Source of the DNA: Variovorax saccharolyticus | GTDB lineage: Bacteria; Pseudomonadota; Gammaproteobacteria; Burkholderiales; Burkholderiaceae_C | Length of the DNA: 64,000 bases | Assembly: GCF_030316765.1 (NCBI RefSeq) | Contig: NZ_JASZYT010000002.1 | Span: 806,001-870,000 of the forward strand | Direction of reading: 5' to 3' | In this document: piece by piece, positions 8,918 to 18,191 of the stretch | Numbering within the stretch: the first letter of the stretch is position 1 | How the letters are laid out: every line of letters begins with the position of its first letter | Position numbers and translations under genes: made by a program | Notes under the pieces: model-generated | Databases searched by the model: none | Seen by the model: the letters and a program-made list of their open reading frames with translations, nothing else | Told to the model about the DNA's origin: nothing

Positions 8918-9103
8918 GTGTTTCAAACTCCTTGGTAACTGGTCAATTGGCGCGTTGCCGACCCGTTTCGGAGCTGTGGCGAACGCTTTAGCAGAGGTGT
9001 TTAACGTCGCCCTGCAAGTAGTTCCATAACTCAGCGACAATTTGCATTCTATTCGAGCCGCGCTGTACGCTGCGCGCGCGTCCTGTCACATCCCCATGTT
9101 TCG

Positions 9104-9982
9104 ATGATTGCCTTGTTCAGATTGCTTGCCCGTGTCCCGCTGCCCCTGATGCACGCGGTCGGGGCCGGCGTGGGTTGGCTGGTCTGGTGGCTCGCGCCGG
9201 ACTACCGCCGGCGCTTCAGGGAGAACGCCGAGGCGGCCGGCTTCACGCCCGCGCAGTACCGTCCGGCGATCGCCGCCGCCGGCGCCATGGTCGGCGAACT
9301 GCCCTTCGTGTGGGCCCGGCCCCGCGACCGGAGCCTGCTGCCGTACATCGTGCGCTGGGACGGCGTCGAGGGCTTCGAGGCCGCGCTGGCCGCGCGCAAG
9401 GGCGTGATCCTGGTGTCGCCGCACCTGGGCAGCTGGGAGACCTTCGGCCAGGCGGTGGGCGAGCGCTTCTTCAAGGACTACGGCCCGATCACGGCCTTGT
9501 TCCGCCCGGCGCGCAAGAAGTTCATGGCCGAGCTGATCGCCGGCTCGCGCGACCGCCCCGGACTGCAGACGCTGCCGACCACCGTGTCCGGCGTGCGCGG
9601 CCTGATCCGCACTCTGCGCAACGGCGGCTACACCGGCCTCTTGCCCGACCAGGTGCCGCCGCTGGGGCAGGGTGTCTGGGCGCCGTTCCTCGGCCGGCCG
9701 GCCTACACCATGACCCTGCTGCCGCGGCTGGCCCAGCAGACCGGCGCGCGCGTGTTCCTCGGCGTCTGCGAGCGGCTGCCGCGCGGCGCCGGCTTCGCGA
9801 TCCGCTTCGTGCCCTTCGACGGCACCGCGATGAGCGACCCCAAGGCCACGCCCGAGGCTGCCGCCACGGCGATGAACGAAGGCATCGAGAAGCTGATCCG
9901 CAGCCTGCCGGGCCAGTACGTCTGGGACTACGCCCGCTACAAGCAGCCGCGCGCCGAAGCCGCGGTGGAGGCGGCGACATGA
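9104..9982 (+). CDS. LpxL/HtrB-type lysophospholipid acyltransferase (first of pair)
   Basis: A 292-residue inner-membrane acyltransferase that probably adds a secondary acyl chain to lipid A. An N-terminal hydrophobic segment (about residues 13-30) anchors it facing the cytoplasm. The catalytic HX4E motif is SPHLGSWE (His107, Glu112). Further family blocks are the FRPARKKF region near 131 and the substrate-pocket segment LPDQVPP near 180. The next gene is a paralogue that starts inside this gene's stop codon (ATGA). Which of the pair adds laurate and which myristate or another chain cannot be told from the sequence. An assignment to ornithine-lipid or another acylation is possible but less likely. 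Confidence 0.85.
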   Translation: MIALFRLLARVPLPLMHAVGAGVGWLVWWLAPDYRRRFRENAEAAGFTPAQYRPAIAAAGAMVGELPFVWARPRDRSLLPYIVRWDGVEGFEAALAARKGVILVSPHLGSWETFGQAVGERFFKDYGPITALFRPARKKFMAELIAGSRDRPGLQTLPTTVSGVRGLIRTLRNGGYTGLLPDQVPPLGQGVWAPFLGRPAYTMTLLPRLAQQTGARVFLGVCERLPRGAGFAIRFVPFDGTAMSDPKATPEAAATAMNEGIEKLIRSLPGQYVWDYARYKQPRAEAAVEAAT

Positions 9983-10866
9983 GCAAGCTCACGTCGAAGC
10001 TCGGCATCGGCTTCATGCGCACGCTGGCGCACGTGCCCTTTCCGCTGGTGCGTGGCTTCGGCGCGGTGCTCGGACGCGTGCTGCATGTGCTGGCGGTGCC
10101 GCGGCGGCGCGTGGTCGACACCAATTTGGCGCTGTGTTTTCCCGACAAGACGCCGGCCGAGCGCCATCGCATGGCGCGCGAAACCTTCGTCTTCGTGGCG
10201 CAGTCGTGGTTCGACCGCAGCTGGCTCTGGCACGCGCCGGAAGCGGTGGTGGCGCGGCGCCTGAAAGTCGTCGGTGCCGCGGACGTGATCGAGGAGATCG
10301 CGCACGGCCACGAGCCGATGATTCTCTTCGCGCCGCACTTCTACGGTCTCGATGCCGCCGCCACGGCGCTCACGATGCACACCGACCGGCCGTCGACCAC
10401 GATCTACACCACGCAGCGCGATCCGATGGTCGACCAATGGGTCAGCGAGGGCCGCAAGCGCTTCGGCAACGTCATCACGCTCAACCGCATGGACGGCATC
10501 AAGCCGATCGTCGCGGGGCTGCGCAAGGGCGGCCTGCTGTACCTGCTGCCGGACATGGACTTCGGCCGCGACCAGACCGTGTTCGTGCCTTTCTATGGCG
10601 TGCAGGCGTCGACCGTGCCCTCGCTGTCGCGTTTCGCGCGGCTGGGCCGCGCCAAGGTGGTGCCGGTGGTCTCGAAGCTCACGCGCGAGGGCTACGAGAT
10701 CGAGGTGCTGCCGGCCTGGGAGGATTTCCCGACCGACGACGTGATGGCCGACACGGCCCTCATGAACCGGCGCCTGCAGGGCTACATCGACGCCATGCCC
10801 TCGCAGTACTACTGGGTGCACCGGCGCTTCAAGACCCGGCCGGAGGGCGAGGAGCCGGTGTATTAG
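9979..10866 (+). CDS. LpxL/LpxM-type lysophospholipid acyltransferase (second of pair)
   Basis: A 295-residue paralogue of the preceding gene, with the same order of parts: an N-terminal anchor near residues 20-38, an HX4D catalytic motif APHFYGLD (His120, Asp125), and a conserved LPDMDFGRD segment. The change from Glu to Asp in the catalytic motif is within what the LPLAT superfamily tolerates. Its start overlaps the upstream stop (ATGA), so the two enzymes should be made in fixed ratio, consistent with sequential acylation of lipid A. A structured intergenic repeat begins immediately after its stop codon. Confidence 0.84.
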   Translation: MSKLTSKLGIGFMRTLAHVPFPLVRGFGAVLGRVLHVLAVPRRRVVDTNLALCFPDKTPAERHRMARETFVFVAQSWFDRSWLWHAPEAVVARRLKVVGAADVIEEIAHGHEPMILFAPHFYGLDAAATALTMHTDRPSTTIYTTQRDPMVDQWVSEGRKRFGNVITLNRMDGIKPIVAGLRKGGLLYLLPDMDFGRDQTVFVPFYGVQASTVPSLSRFARLGRAKVVPVVSKLTREGYEIEVLPAWEDFPTDDVMADTALMNRRLQGYIDAMPSQYYWVHRRFKTRPEGEEPVY

Positions 10867-10991
10867 GCTCGCCCCCAGGTTGCCCGGCACTTCGTGTCCG
10901 GGCGCCCACCCCCTGCCGGGGGCAACACCAGCGGCCTGGCGAAGCCAGTTCCGCGGTGTTCCACCAAAGGGCCTGGCTGCGCCGGCCGGGC
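10867..10991 (+). repeat. Structured intergenic repeat, family 1, single unit (locus A)
   Basis: One forward unit starting GCTCGCCCCCAGG, lying between two converging genes. It folds on paper into three hairpins in series: GCCCGG/CCGGGC around CACTTCGTGT (10882-10903), CCCC/GGGG (10909-10922), and a long hairpin with outer stem AACACC/GGTGTT and inner stem CTGGC-GAA-GCCAG (10924-10960). Other units have different stem sequences with both arms changed together. No T-tract follows, so it is not a standard Rho-independent terminator, although it could still end or stabilise the two converging transcripts. Confidence 0.8.
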
Positions 10992-10995
10992 GGAG

Positions 10996-11910
10996 TCAGC
11001 GGGTGCGCTCGAGGAATGACTCGATTTCGGATGCGACGAAGGCCGGCCGCTCGTGCACCATCCAGTGCGTGGCGCCCGGTACCTTGACGATCTCGAGCTT
11101 CGGCACGTAGTCCTCCAGCCCCTCGAGCAGCCCGGGCAGGAGGGCCTTGTCGTCGAGCGCCCACAGGACCATCGTGGGCACGGCCACGGTCAGATTGTCA
11201 TGCGGCAGATCCGGCATCGCGGGCGTCGGCTGCCCGGGCATCGGGGGCTTGAGCGGCGTCACGCGGTACAGGTTGCAGGCGCCCGTGAGGCCCGCATCCC
11301 ACACGTCGCGGTACTGGTCCTTGACCTTCTCGGTCAGCCAGCCGAAACCCTCGGGGCCGGCCTTCATGCCGAGGAAGAAGGGCCACATGCGTCGATAGTC
11401 GTCGGCCGCCAGCAGGGCCTCGGCATCGGGCCGCGCGAGGAAGTTCATGTAGGCGCTGGCCGCCCGCTGTTCGGCGCTGTTCTGCAGTTCGCGGGCAAAG
11501 GTTCCCGGATGCGGCGAATTGAGGATCACCAGCCGGCCGAGCCGGTCGGCGTGCCGGTTGCCGTAGCCCCAGCCGAAGGCACCGCCCCAGTCGTGCGCCA
11601 CCAGCACCTCGATGCGGCCGGCCGGGTTCTCGCTCGCCGCCAGTTCGGCGATGTCCTGCACCAGCAAGTGGGCGCGGTAGGCCGACACCTCGGACGGCGC
11701 GCTGGATTTCTCGAAGCCGCGCAGGTTCGGCGCCACGCAGCGGAAGCCGCCGTGCTCGGGTGCCGCAAAGTACGCGAGCAGTTCGTCCCAGATGAAGGCC
11801 GCCTCCGGAAAGCCGTGCAGGAACATCATCAGCGGCCGGCCGGGGGCGCCGGCCGCGCGGCAGCTCAGGGTGGTGCCGTTCGGCAGCGCACGGGCGAAAG
11901 TCTCGATCAC
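10996..11910 (-). CDS. Alpha/beta hydrolase (epoxide hydrolase/dehalogenase-like)
   Basis: A 304-residue cytoplasmic alpha/beta-fold hydrolase. The oxyanion-hole motif HGFPE is at about residues 32-36 and the nucleophile elbow is VAHDWGG with Asp107. The aspartate nucleophile points to the epoxide hydrolase or haloalkane dehalogenase branch rather than to esterases. The catalytic His is probably in GATHWMVHERP near the C-terminus, and a cap region with many aromatic residues lies at about 145-215. It starts with GTG at 11910, supported by AAGGAG 7 nt upstream. The gene stands alone, convergent with the acyltransferase pair across a structured repeat. The natural substrate is unknown. Confidence 0.82.
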   Translation of the reverse strand: MIETFARALPNGTTLSCRAAGAPGRPLMMFLHGFPEAAFIWDELLAYFAAPEHGGFRCVAPNLRGFEKSSAPSEVSAYRAHLLVQDIAELAASENPAGRIEVLVAHDWGGAFGWGYGNRHADRLGRLVILNSPHPGTFARELQNSAEQRAASAYMNFLARPDAEALLAADDYRRMWPFFLGMKAGPEGFGWLTEKVKDQYRDVWDAGLTGACNLYRVTPLKPPMPGQPTPAMPDLPHDNLTVAVPTMVLWALDDKALLPGLLEGLEDYVPKLEIVKVPGATHWMVHERPAFVASEIESFLERTR

Positions 11911-12013
11911 AGGCGGTCTCCTTGGTGGTCCCTACGGCGAGGAGGCGCCAGCGCTGCGTTCAGGGCTGCTCGTCGATGGGGGCTGGTTCGGGGGTTGCCG
12001 CGGGCTGCCCGTC

Positions 12014-12706
12014 CTAGGGGTGCGCCCAGCGCCACAGCAGTTCGGCCGCCTCGTCCACGCCTTGCTGCTTCAGTGCCGAGAACAGTTTGACCTCGCCGCC
12101 GCCGGCTTGCAGTCGCGCAATCGACAGCGCCTTGGCGCCTTCCGAGCGCGTGAGCTTGTCGGACTTGGTCAGCAGCACCAGGAACTTGAGTCCTTCCTCG
12201 ACCCGCGGCCGGATGACGTCGAGCAGGATGTCGTCGAGCTCGGTCAGTCCGTGGCGCGGATCGCACATCAGCACCACGCCGCGCAGGTTCTCGCGCGTCA
12301 TGAGGTAGTTGCCCATCACGCGCTGCCAGCGCAGCTTGGCTTCCTTGGGCACCGCCGCGTAGCCGTAGCCGGGCAGGTCGGCCAGCACGGCGTCGTCGAC
12401 CTTCTGCTTGCCGACCCCGAACAAGTTGATGTGCTGGGTGCGGCCCGGCGTCTTCGATGCGAAGGCGAGCCGATGCTGCTGCGTGAGCGTGTTGATGGCG
12501 GTCGACTTGCCGGCATTCGAGCGGCCGACGAAGGCGATCTCGGGCAGCTCGAAGGGCGGCAGATGCTCGAGCTGCGGCGCGCTGGTGAGGAAGTGGGCGG
12601 TGTGCAGCCAGCCCCGTGCCACACGGGCGCGTTCGGCGGCTGCCGGGTCGGCTGCGGTGTCCTTGCGGGAGTAGCTGGGGGCGGGCTTCCGCGGCGGGGT
12701 GGTCAT
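12014..12706 (-). CDS. engB: Ribosome-biogenesis GTPase EngB (YihA/YsxC)
   Basis: A 230-residue essential-type GTPase that helps assemble the large ribosomal subunit. G1 is GRSNAGKST at residues 61-69; G2 is in the TPGRTQHINLF segment; G3 is DLPGYG; G4 is TKSD; and a SALKQQG G5-like segment is near the C-terminus. The length is close to the family's usual 200-220, with a slightly long N-terminal extension rich in Arg and Ala. It is divergent from the cytochrome c4 gene; the 70-bp region between the two starts must hold promoters for both. That arrangement with cytochrome c4 and resB-ccsA is common in betaproteobacteria. Confidence 0.93.
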   Translation of the reverse strand: MTTPPRKPAPSYSRKDTAADPAAAERARVARGWLHTAHFLTSAPQLEHLPPFELPEIAFVGRSNAGKSTAINTLTQQHRLAFASKTPGRTQHINLFGVGKQKVDDAVLADLPGYGYAAVPKEAKLRWQRVMGNYLMTRENLRGVVLMCDPRHGLTELDDILLDVIRPRVEEGLKFLVLLTKSDKLTRSEGAKALSIARLQAGGGEVKLFSALKQQGVDEAAELLWRWAHP

Positions 12707-12776
12707 CAATGGGCTTTCGGTACGGGGCGCCATTGTAGAATCGCCGGGTTTTGCGCCATAAATCCAAGCCCCCGAT

Positions 12777-13451
12777 ATGAAGTTGTTTGCCAAATTTCTG
12801 CTTGCAGCCCTTCTGGGCGCCGCCGCCAGTGCCAGCTTCGCGGCTGACGAGCCCGCTGCAAAGCCGGCAGCCGAGGCGCCCGCCAAGGCACCGAAGCCCG
12901 ATCTCGCCAAGGGCGACACGGTCTTCAATGCCACCCCGGCAAACAGCCAGAGCTGCGCCTCGTGCCACAACGCGGACGGCAATTCGGCGATCGCGGCCAA
13001 CCCCAAGCTGGCGCAGCAGCACCCCGAATACATCCTCAAGCAGCTGCAGGACTTCAAGTCCGGCAAGCGCAAGAGCGCGATCATGAAGCCGCTGGCCTCG
13101 GCGCTGTCGGACGAGGACATGCGCAACATCGCCTGGTTCGTGGCCTCCAAGAAGATCAAGCCCGGCTTCTCCAAGGAGAAGGAGCTGGTCGGTCTGGGCG
13201 AGCGGATCTTCCGCGGCGGCGTCGCCGATCGCCAGATCCCGGCCTGCGCCGGCTGCCACAGCCCGAACGGCGCCGGCATCCCGGTGCAGTACCCGCGCCT
13301 GGGTGGCCAGCACGCCGACTACACCGCGCAGCAGCTGACCCTGTTCCGCGAAGGCACCCGGCTCAATTCGCCCGTCATGACCGGGGTCGCCGCCAAGCTC
13401 AGCAACAAGGAAATCGCGGCCGTTTCCGACTACATCGCCGGCCTGCGCTGA
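12777..13451 (+). CDS. Dihaem cytochrome c4
   Basis: A 224-residue periplasmic electron carrier with two c-type haem domains. The signal peptide ends near residue 22 (SFAA). The haem sites are CASCH (Cys60, Cys63, His64) and CAGCH (Cys157, Cys160, His161). Likely distal Met ligands lie in the KPLASAL/MKPL segment of the first domain and in SPVMTG of the second. An Ala/Lys/Pro-rich linker separates the signal from the first domain. Its maturation machinery, resB and ccsA, follows after a strong terminator. In the family, cytochrome c4 passes electrons from the bc1 complex to terminal oxidases such as cbb3. Confidence 0.93.
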   Translation: MKLFAKFLLAALLGAAASASFAADEPAAKPAAEAPAKAPKPDLAKGDTVFNATPANSQSCASCHNADGNSAIAANPKLAQQHPEYILKQLQDFKSGKRKSAIMKPLASALSDEDMRNIAWFVASKKIKPGFSKEKELVGLGERIFRGGVADRQIPACAGCHSPNGAGIPVQYPRLGGQHADYTAQQLTLFREGTRLNSPVMTGVAAKLSNKEIAAVSDYIAGLR

Positions 13452-13498
13452 ACGCCGGGCCTCGAAGCCTGAACCAACCGCCGATAACAAACTCCTAA

Positions 13499-13540
13499 CA
13501 AGGCGGGTCCATCCAGCAGGATGGCCCGCCTTGTTTGCTT
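13499..13540 (+). terminator. Rho-independent terminator after cytochrome c4
   Basis: A nearly perfect stem pairs CAAGGCGGG with CCCGCCTTG; the inner CCATCC/GGATGG extends it around a short AGCA-type loop. It is followed by TTTGCTTT. It lies 48 bp after the cytochrome c4 stop and just before the resB start at 13557, so resB must have its own promoter or depend on read-through. Confidence 0.88.
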
Positions 13541-13556
13541 TCCAAGCCTCGCACCC

Positions 13557-15698
13557 ATGTCTGTCTCCACCCACGGCCTTCGCGTCCGCCGCGGACCTCA
13601 AGCGGTTCGTGCGGCGGTGGAGCTGTTCTCGTCGATGCGCTTCGCGATCGCGCTGCTGACCATCATCTGCATCGCATCGATCATCGGCACCGTGCTCAAG
13701 CAGCACGAGCCCTTCGGCAACTACGTCAACCAGTTCGGACCCTTCTGGGCCGAGCTGTTCCGCGCCGCCCGGCTCGATGCGATCTACAGCGCCTGGTGGT
13801 TCCTGCTGATCCTGCTGTTCCTCGTGATCAGCACCTCGTTGTGCATCGCCCGCAACACGCCGCACATCCTGAGGGACCTGAAGACCGTCAAGGAGGGCAT
13901 CCGCGCCCAGAGCCTGAAGGCTTTCGGCCAGCGCGCCGAGACCGTGCTCGACGAGACCCCGGACGCGGCCGCCAAACGCATCGGCCAGCTGCTCGCGGGC
14001 GGCGGCTGGAAGGTCAAGCTGCAACACCGCGAGGGCGACGGCTGGATGGTGGCGGCGCGTGCCGGCGGCGCCCACAAGCTCGGCTACATCGCGGCCCACA
14101 GCGCGATCGTGCTGGTCTGCATCGGCGGCCTGTTCGACGGCGACCTGGTGGTGCGGGCCCAGACCTGGTTCAACGGCAAGAGCGTCTACACCGGCGGCGG
14201 CCTGATCGCCGACGTCGCGCCCGAGCACCGGCTATCACCGCGCAACCCGACCTTCCGCGGCAACATCCTGGTGCCAGAGGGCGCACAGTCCAGCGTCGCG
14301 ATCCTGAACCAGGCCGACGGCGTGCTGCTGCAGGACTTGCCGTTCTCGATCGAGCTCAAGAAGTTCATCGTCGAGTACTACTCGACCGGCATGCCCAAGC
14401 TGTTCGCGAGCGAGGTCGTGCTGCACGACCGCGAGACCGGCGAGCAGTTCGCCAAGCGCATCGAGGTCAACCATCCGGCCAGCTACAGGGGCGTCGAGAT
14501 CTACCAGTCGAGCTTCGACGACGGCGGCTCCAGCGTGAAGCTCAAGGCGGTGCCGATGGGCGCGGCAGCCAAGCCCTTCGAGATCGACGGCACCATCGGC
14601 GGCAGCAGCGAGATCACCAACGGCAGCGAGCGGCTCACGCTCGAGCTGGTGGCGCTGCGCGTGATCAACGTCGAGAACTTCGCCGACGGCAACGGCGGCG
14701 CCATGACCAGCGGCGCCGACGTGCGCAAGGTCGACCTGCGGCACGATCTCGAGTCGCGCCTGGGCGCCGCCAACAAGACCAACAAGCCCAAGGTGCTGCG
14801 CAACATCGGCCCGAGCATCGGCTACAAGCTGCGCGACGCCGCGGGGCAGGCGCGCGAGTTCCAGAACTACATGGTGCCGGTCGACACCGGCGACGGCCAG
14901 CCGGTGTTCCTGCTCGGCGTGCGCGAGCGGCCCGAGGAGCCCTTCCGTTACCTGCGCGTGCCGGCCGACGAACAGGGCTCGATGGATGGCTTCGTGCGCA
15001 TGCGTGCCGCGCTGGCCGACGCGAAGCTGCGAGATCGTGCCCTCGACCGCTATATCGCGCGTGCCGCCGATCCCAAGCGACCCGAGCTGGCGGCCCAGTT
15101 GCGTGGTTCCGCCGCCCGGGCGCTGGCCCTGTTCGCCGGCACCGAGCGCGCCAAGGCCGATGCGGTCAGCAGCGGCGGCTGGCAGGCGGTGGCCGAGTTC
15201 ATGGAAGCCAACGTGCCCGAGGCGGAGCGCGAGCGGGCGGCCGCGGTGCTGGTGCGCATCCTCAACGACGTGCTGTTCGAAGTGCTCAACCTGAGCCGCG
15301 AGCAGGCCGGCCTGGCCGTCATGCCGCCCGACGAGAAGTCGCAGACCTTCCTCACGCAGGCGGTGCTGGCGATCAGCGACGCCCACTTCTATCCGGCGCC
15401 GGTCGCGATGATGATGAGCGACTTCAAGCAGGTGCAGGCCAGCGTCTTCCAGGTGGCGCGAGCGCCGGGCAAGAACATCGTCTACCTCGGCTGCCTGTTG
15501 CTGATCGTGGGCATTTTTGCGATGCTGTACGTGCGCGAGCGCCGGCTGTGGGTGTGGCTCGCGAAAGACGGCGGCAACGTCCAGGGCAGCGCGGCGACCC
15601 TGGCCTACTCGGTCAATCGCAAGACCCTCGACAGCGACCGCGAATTCGAGCACCTGAAGCACAGGCTGCTCGCCATCAGGAAAGACAACGCGCCATGA
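13557..15698 (+). CDS. resB: Cytochrome c biogenesis protein ResB (Ccs1)
   Basis: A 713-residue inner-membrane component of System II cytochrome c maturation. With CcsA it carries haem to the periplasm and attaches it to CXXCH apoproteins. Three membrane helices lie near the N-terminus (about residues 25-45, 80-100 and 175-195), then a large periplasmic domain, then a last helix at about 640-660. The N-terminal VELFSSMRFAIALL block is typical of ResB. I chose the ATG at 13557; an in-frame ATG at 13521 falls inside the preceding terminator stem. Its stop overlaps the ccsA start (ATGA). The presence of System II predicts that CcmA-H genes are absent, which cannot be seen here. Confidence 0.93.
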   Translation: MSVSTHGLRVRRGPQAVRAAVELFSSMRFAIALLTIICIASIIGTVLKQHEPFGNYVNQFGPFWAELFRAARLDAIYSAWWFLLILLFLVISTSLCIARNTPHILRDLKTVKEGIRAQSLKAFGQRAETVLDETPDAAAKRIGQLLAGGGWKVKLQHREGDGWMVAARAGGAHKLGYIAAHSAIVLVCIGGLFDGDLVVRAQTWFNGKSVYTGGGLIADVAPEHRLSPRNPTFRGNILVPEGAQSSVAILNQADGVLLQDLPFSIELKKFIVEYYSTGMPKLFASEVVLHDRETGEQFAKRIEVNHPASYRGVEIYQSSFDDGGSSVKLKAVPMGAAAKPFEIDGTIGGSSEITNGSERLTLELVALRVINVENFADGNGGAMTSGADVRKVDLRHDLESRLGAANKTNKPKVLRNIGPSIGYKLRDAAGQAREFQNYMVPVDTGDGQPVFLLGVRERPEEPFRYLRVPADEQGSMDGFVRMRAALADAKLRDRALDRYIARAADPKRPELAAQLRGSAARALALFAGTERAKADAVSSGGWQAVAEFMEANVPEAERERAAAVLVRILNDVLFEVLNLSREQAGLAVMPPDEKSQTFLTQAVLAISDAHFYPAPVAMMMSDFKQVQASVFQVARAPGKNIVYLGCLLLIVGIFAMLYVRERRLWVWLAKDGGNVQGSAATLAYSVNRKTLDSDREFEHLKHRLLAIRKDNAP

Positions 15699-17011
15699 CC
15701 ACCACCACGCTCACGCTCAACGACAGCTGGCTTTCGCGCCGCAACGCCCTCGACTGGGTGTTCGCGCTGCTGGTGCTGGCCGGGGCCGCTTTCGCCTTCT
15801 CGCGCTATCACGGCGCGATGGACTTCTACGAGCAGACCATCCTGGTGGCGACCGTCCCGGCAGCGATCTGGCTCGGCTGGTTCTGGCGGCCGCTGCGGGT
15901 GCTCGCGATCGTGGTCGCGGCCGCGGCGCTGCTGGCCATCGCCTCCTACCAGGGCGACCTGGCGCGTGCCGACAGCGTCTTCTGGCTCAAGTACTTCCTC
16001 TCGAGCCAGTCGGCCATCCTCTGGATGAGCGTGCTGTTCTTCATGAGCACGCTGTTCTACTGGATCGGCTTCTTCGGCGGCCGCCAAGGCGACGCCATGG
16101 ACCTGATCGCCTCGCGCCTGGCCTGGGCCGCGGTCACGATGGCGCTGATCGGCACCATGGTTCGCTGGTACGAAAGCCACCAGCTCGGCCCGGACATCGG
16201 CCACATCCCGGTCAGCAACCTGTACGAGGTGTTCGTCCTGTTCTGCTGGCTCACCGCCGCCTTCTACCTGTATTTCGAATGGCGCTACCGCACGCGCGCG
16301 CTCGGCGCCTTCGTGATGCTGGTGGTCAGCGCCGCGGTGGGCTTCCTGCTCTGGTACACGCTGGTGCGCGACGCCCACGAGATCCAGCCGCTGGTGCCGG
16401 CATTGCAGAGCTGGTGGATGAAGCTGCATGTGCCGGCCAACTTCATCGGCTACGGTACTTTCTCGCTGGCCGCCATGGTCGCCTTCGCCTACCTCATCAA
16501 GGAGCAGGCCGACGAGTCCCGCTGGTACAAGCTGACGCCGATCTGGCTGCTGGGCGTGGCGCTGTGCTTCGTGCCGGTGGCCTTCCGCCAGCGGGTGCAG
16601 GAGGCCGGCGGCAGCTACTGGGTCGGCTACGCCGCGATCTCGGCGCTGATCGCCGCCGGCATCCTCATGGGCCGCAAGCGCATCGCGGCGCGGCTGCCGG
16701 CCAACGAGGTGCTGGACGACGTCATGTACAAGTCGATCACGGTCGGCTTCGCCTTCTTCACCATCGCCACCGTGCTGGGCGCGCTCTGGGCCGCCGACGC
16801 CTGGGGCGGCTACTGGAGCTGGGACCCGAAGGAAACCTGGGCCCTGATCGTCTGGCTCAACTACGCGGCCTGGCTGCACATGCGGCTCGTGAAGGGCCTG
16901 CGCGGCACGGTCGCCGCCTGGTGGGCGCTGGCCGGGCTGGCCGTCACCACCTTCGCCTTTCTCGGGGTGAACATGTTCCTGAGCGGGCTGCACAGCTACG
17001 GCACCCTGTAG
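15695..17011 (+). CDS. ccsA: Cytochrome c biogenesis protein CcsA/CcsB
   Basis: A 438-residue polytopic membrane protein of the HemeHandlingProtein family, partner of ResB. The tryptophan-rich haem-binding motif WGGYWSWDPKE is near residue 370. Histidines that probably ligand haem occur in the HVPANFIGYG segment and in LHMRLVKG/LHSYG near the end. I count about ten hydrophobic helices. The longer N-terminal region compared with Bacillus CcsA is usual for betaproteobacteria. Translation is coupled to resB through ATGA. Naming differs between labs: many proteobacterial genomes call this gene ccsB. Confidence 0.93.
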   Translation: MTTTTLTLNDSWLSRRNALDWVFALLVLAGAAFAFSRYHGAMDFYEQTILVATVPAAIWLGWFWRPLRVLAIVVAAAALLAIASYQGDLARADSVFWLKYFLSSQSAILWMSVLFFMSTLFYWIGFFGGRQGDAMDLIASRLAWAAVTMALIGTMVRWYESHQLGPDIGHIPVSNLYEVFVLFCWLTAAFYLYFEWRYRTRALGAFVMLVVSAAVGFLLWYTLVRDAHEIQPLVPALQSWWMKLHVPANFIGYGTFSLAAMVAFAYLIKEQADESRWYKLTPIWLLGVALCFVPVAFRQRVQEAGGSYWVGYAAISALIAAGILMGRKRIAARLPANEVLDDVMYKSITVGFAFFTIATVLGALWAADAWGGYWSWDPKETWALIVWLNYAAWLHMRLVKGLRGTVAAWWALAGLAVTTFAFLGVNMFLSGLHSYGTL

Positions 17012-17124
17012 GCGCCCCGGTCTTTCGCCCGTGAAATGATCCGCAGGCGCCGTTCCGGCGTAACCGGATCGGTGTCGGCAACGAACTCACCCTGACAAAC
17101 GACTCAGGCGAAAGGCAATCCATC

Positions 17125-18120
<996 letters not shown>

Positions 18121-18123
<3 letters not shown>

Positions 18124-18180
18124 GACTTTGCGGGACAGACCAAGAAACTGCGCAGCAGTTTTTGCTCTGTCCTCAACTGA
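18121..18180 (+). repeat. REP-like palindrome between msrP and msrQ
   Basis: Starts at the msrP stop codon as TGAGACTTTGC. An imperfect 40-nt palindrome follows (18133-18172): the arm GGACAGACC...AAACTGC pairs with GCAGTTT...CTCTGTCC around a 3-nt loop. After it comes TCTGTCCTCAACTGA. The outer blocks match the short copy at 7049, which lacks the inserted hairpin. There is no downstream T-run. It could adjust the msrP:msrQ ratio by stabilising mRNA, or it may simply be a transposed REP element. Confidence 0.65.
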
Positions 18181-18191
18181 CTAGAAAAGAC

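Noticed and set aside
8918..9103. SAM or SAH riboswitch upstream of metK
   Set aside because: I looked for the conserved cores of the known classes and saw none. Only a normal Shine-Dalgarno (AAGGAG) is evident.
10867..10991. Family-1 repeats as ordinary Rho-independent terminators
   Set aside because: No T-run follows the hairpins in either direction, there are three hairpins rather than one, and the elements also occur inside operon gaps and directly before a start codon.
13499..13560. An in-frame ATG at 13521 as the start of resB
   Set aside because: It lies inside the stem of the strong terminator after cytochrome c4 and lacks a ribosome-binding site; the ATG at 13557 gives the usual ResB N-terminus.
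11907..14228. A 773-codon minus-strand open frame covering engB, cytochrome c4 and part of resB
   Set aside because: It reads through several well-identified genes on both strands in the wrong frame, and its translation resembles no family.
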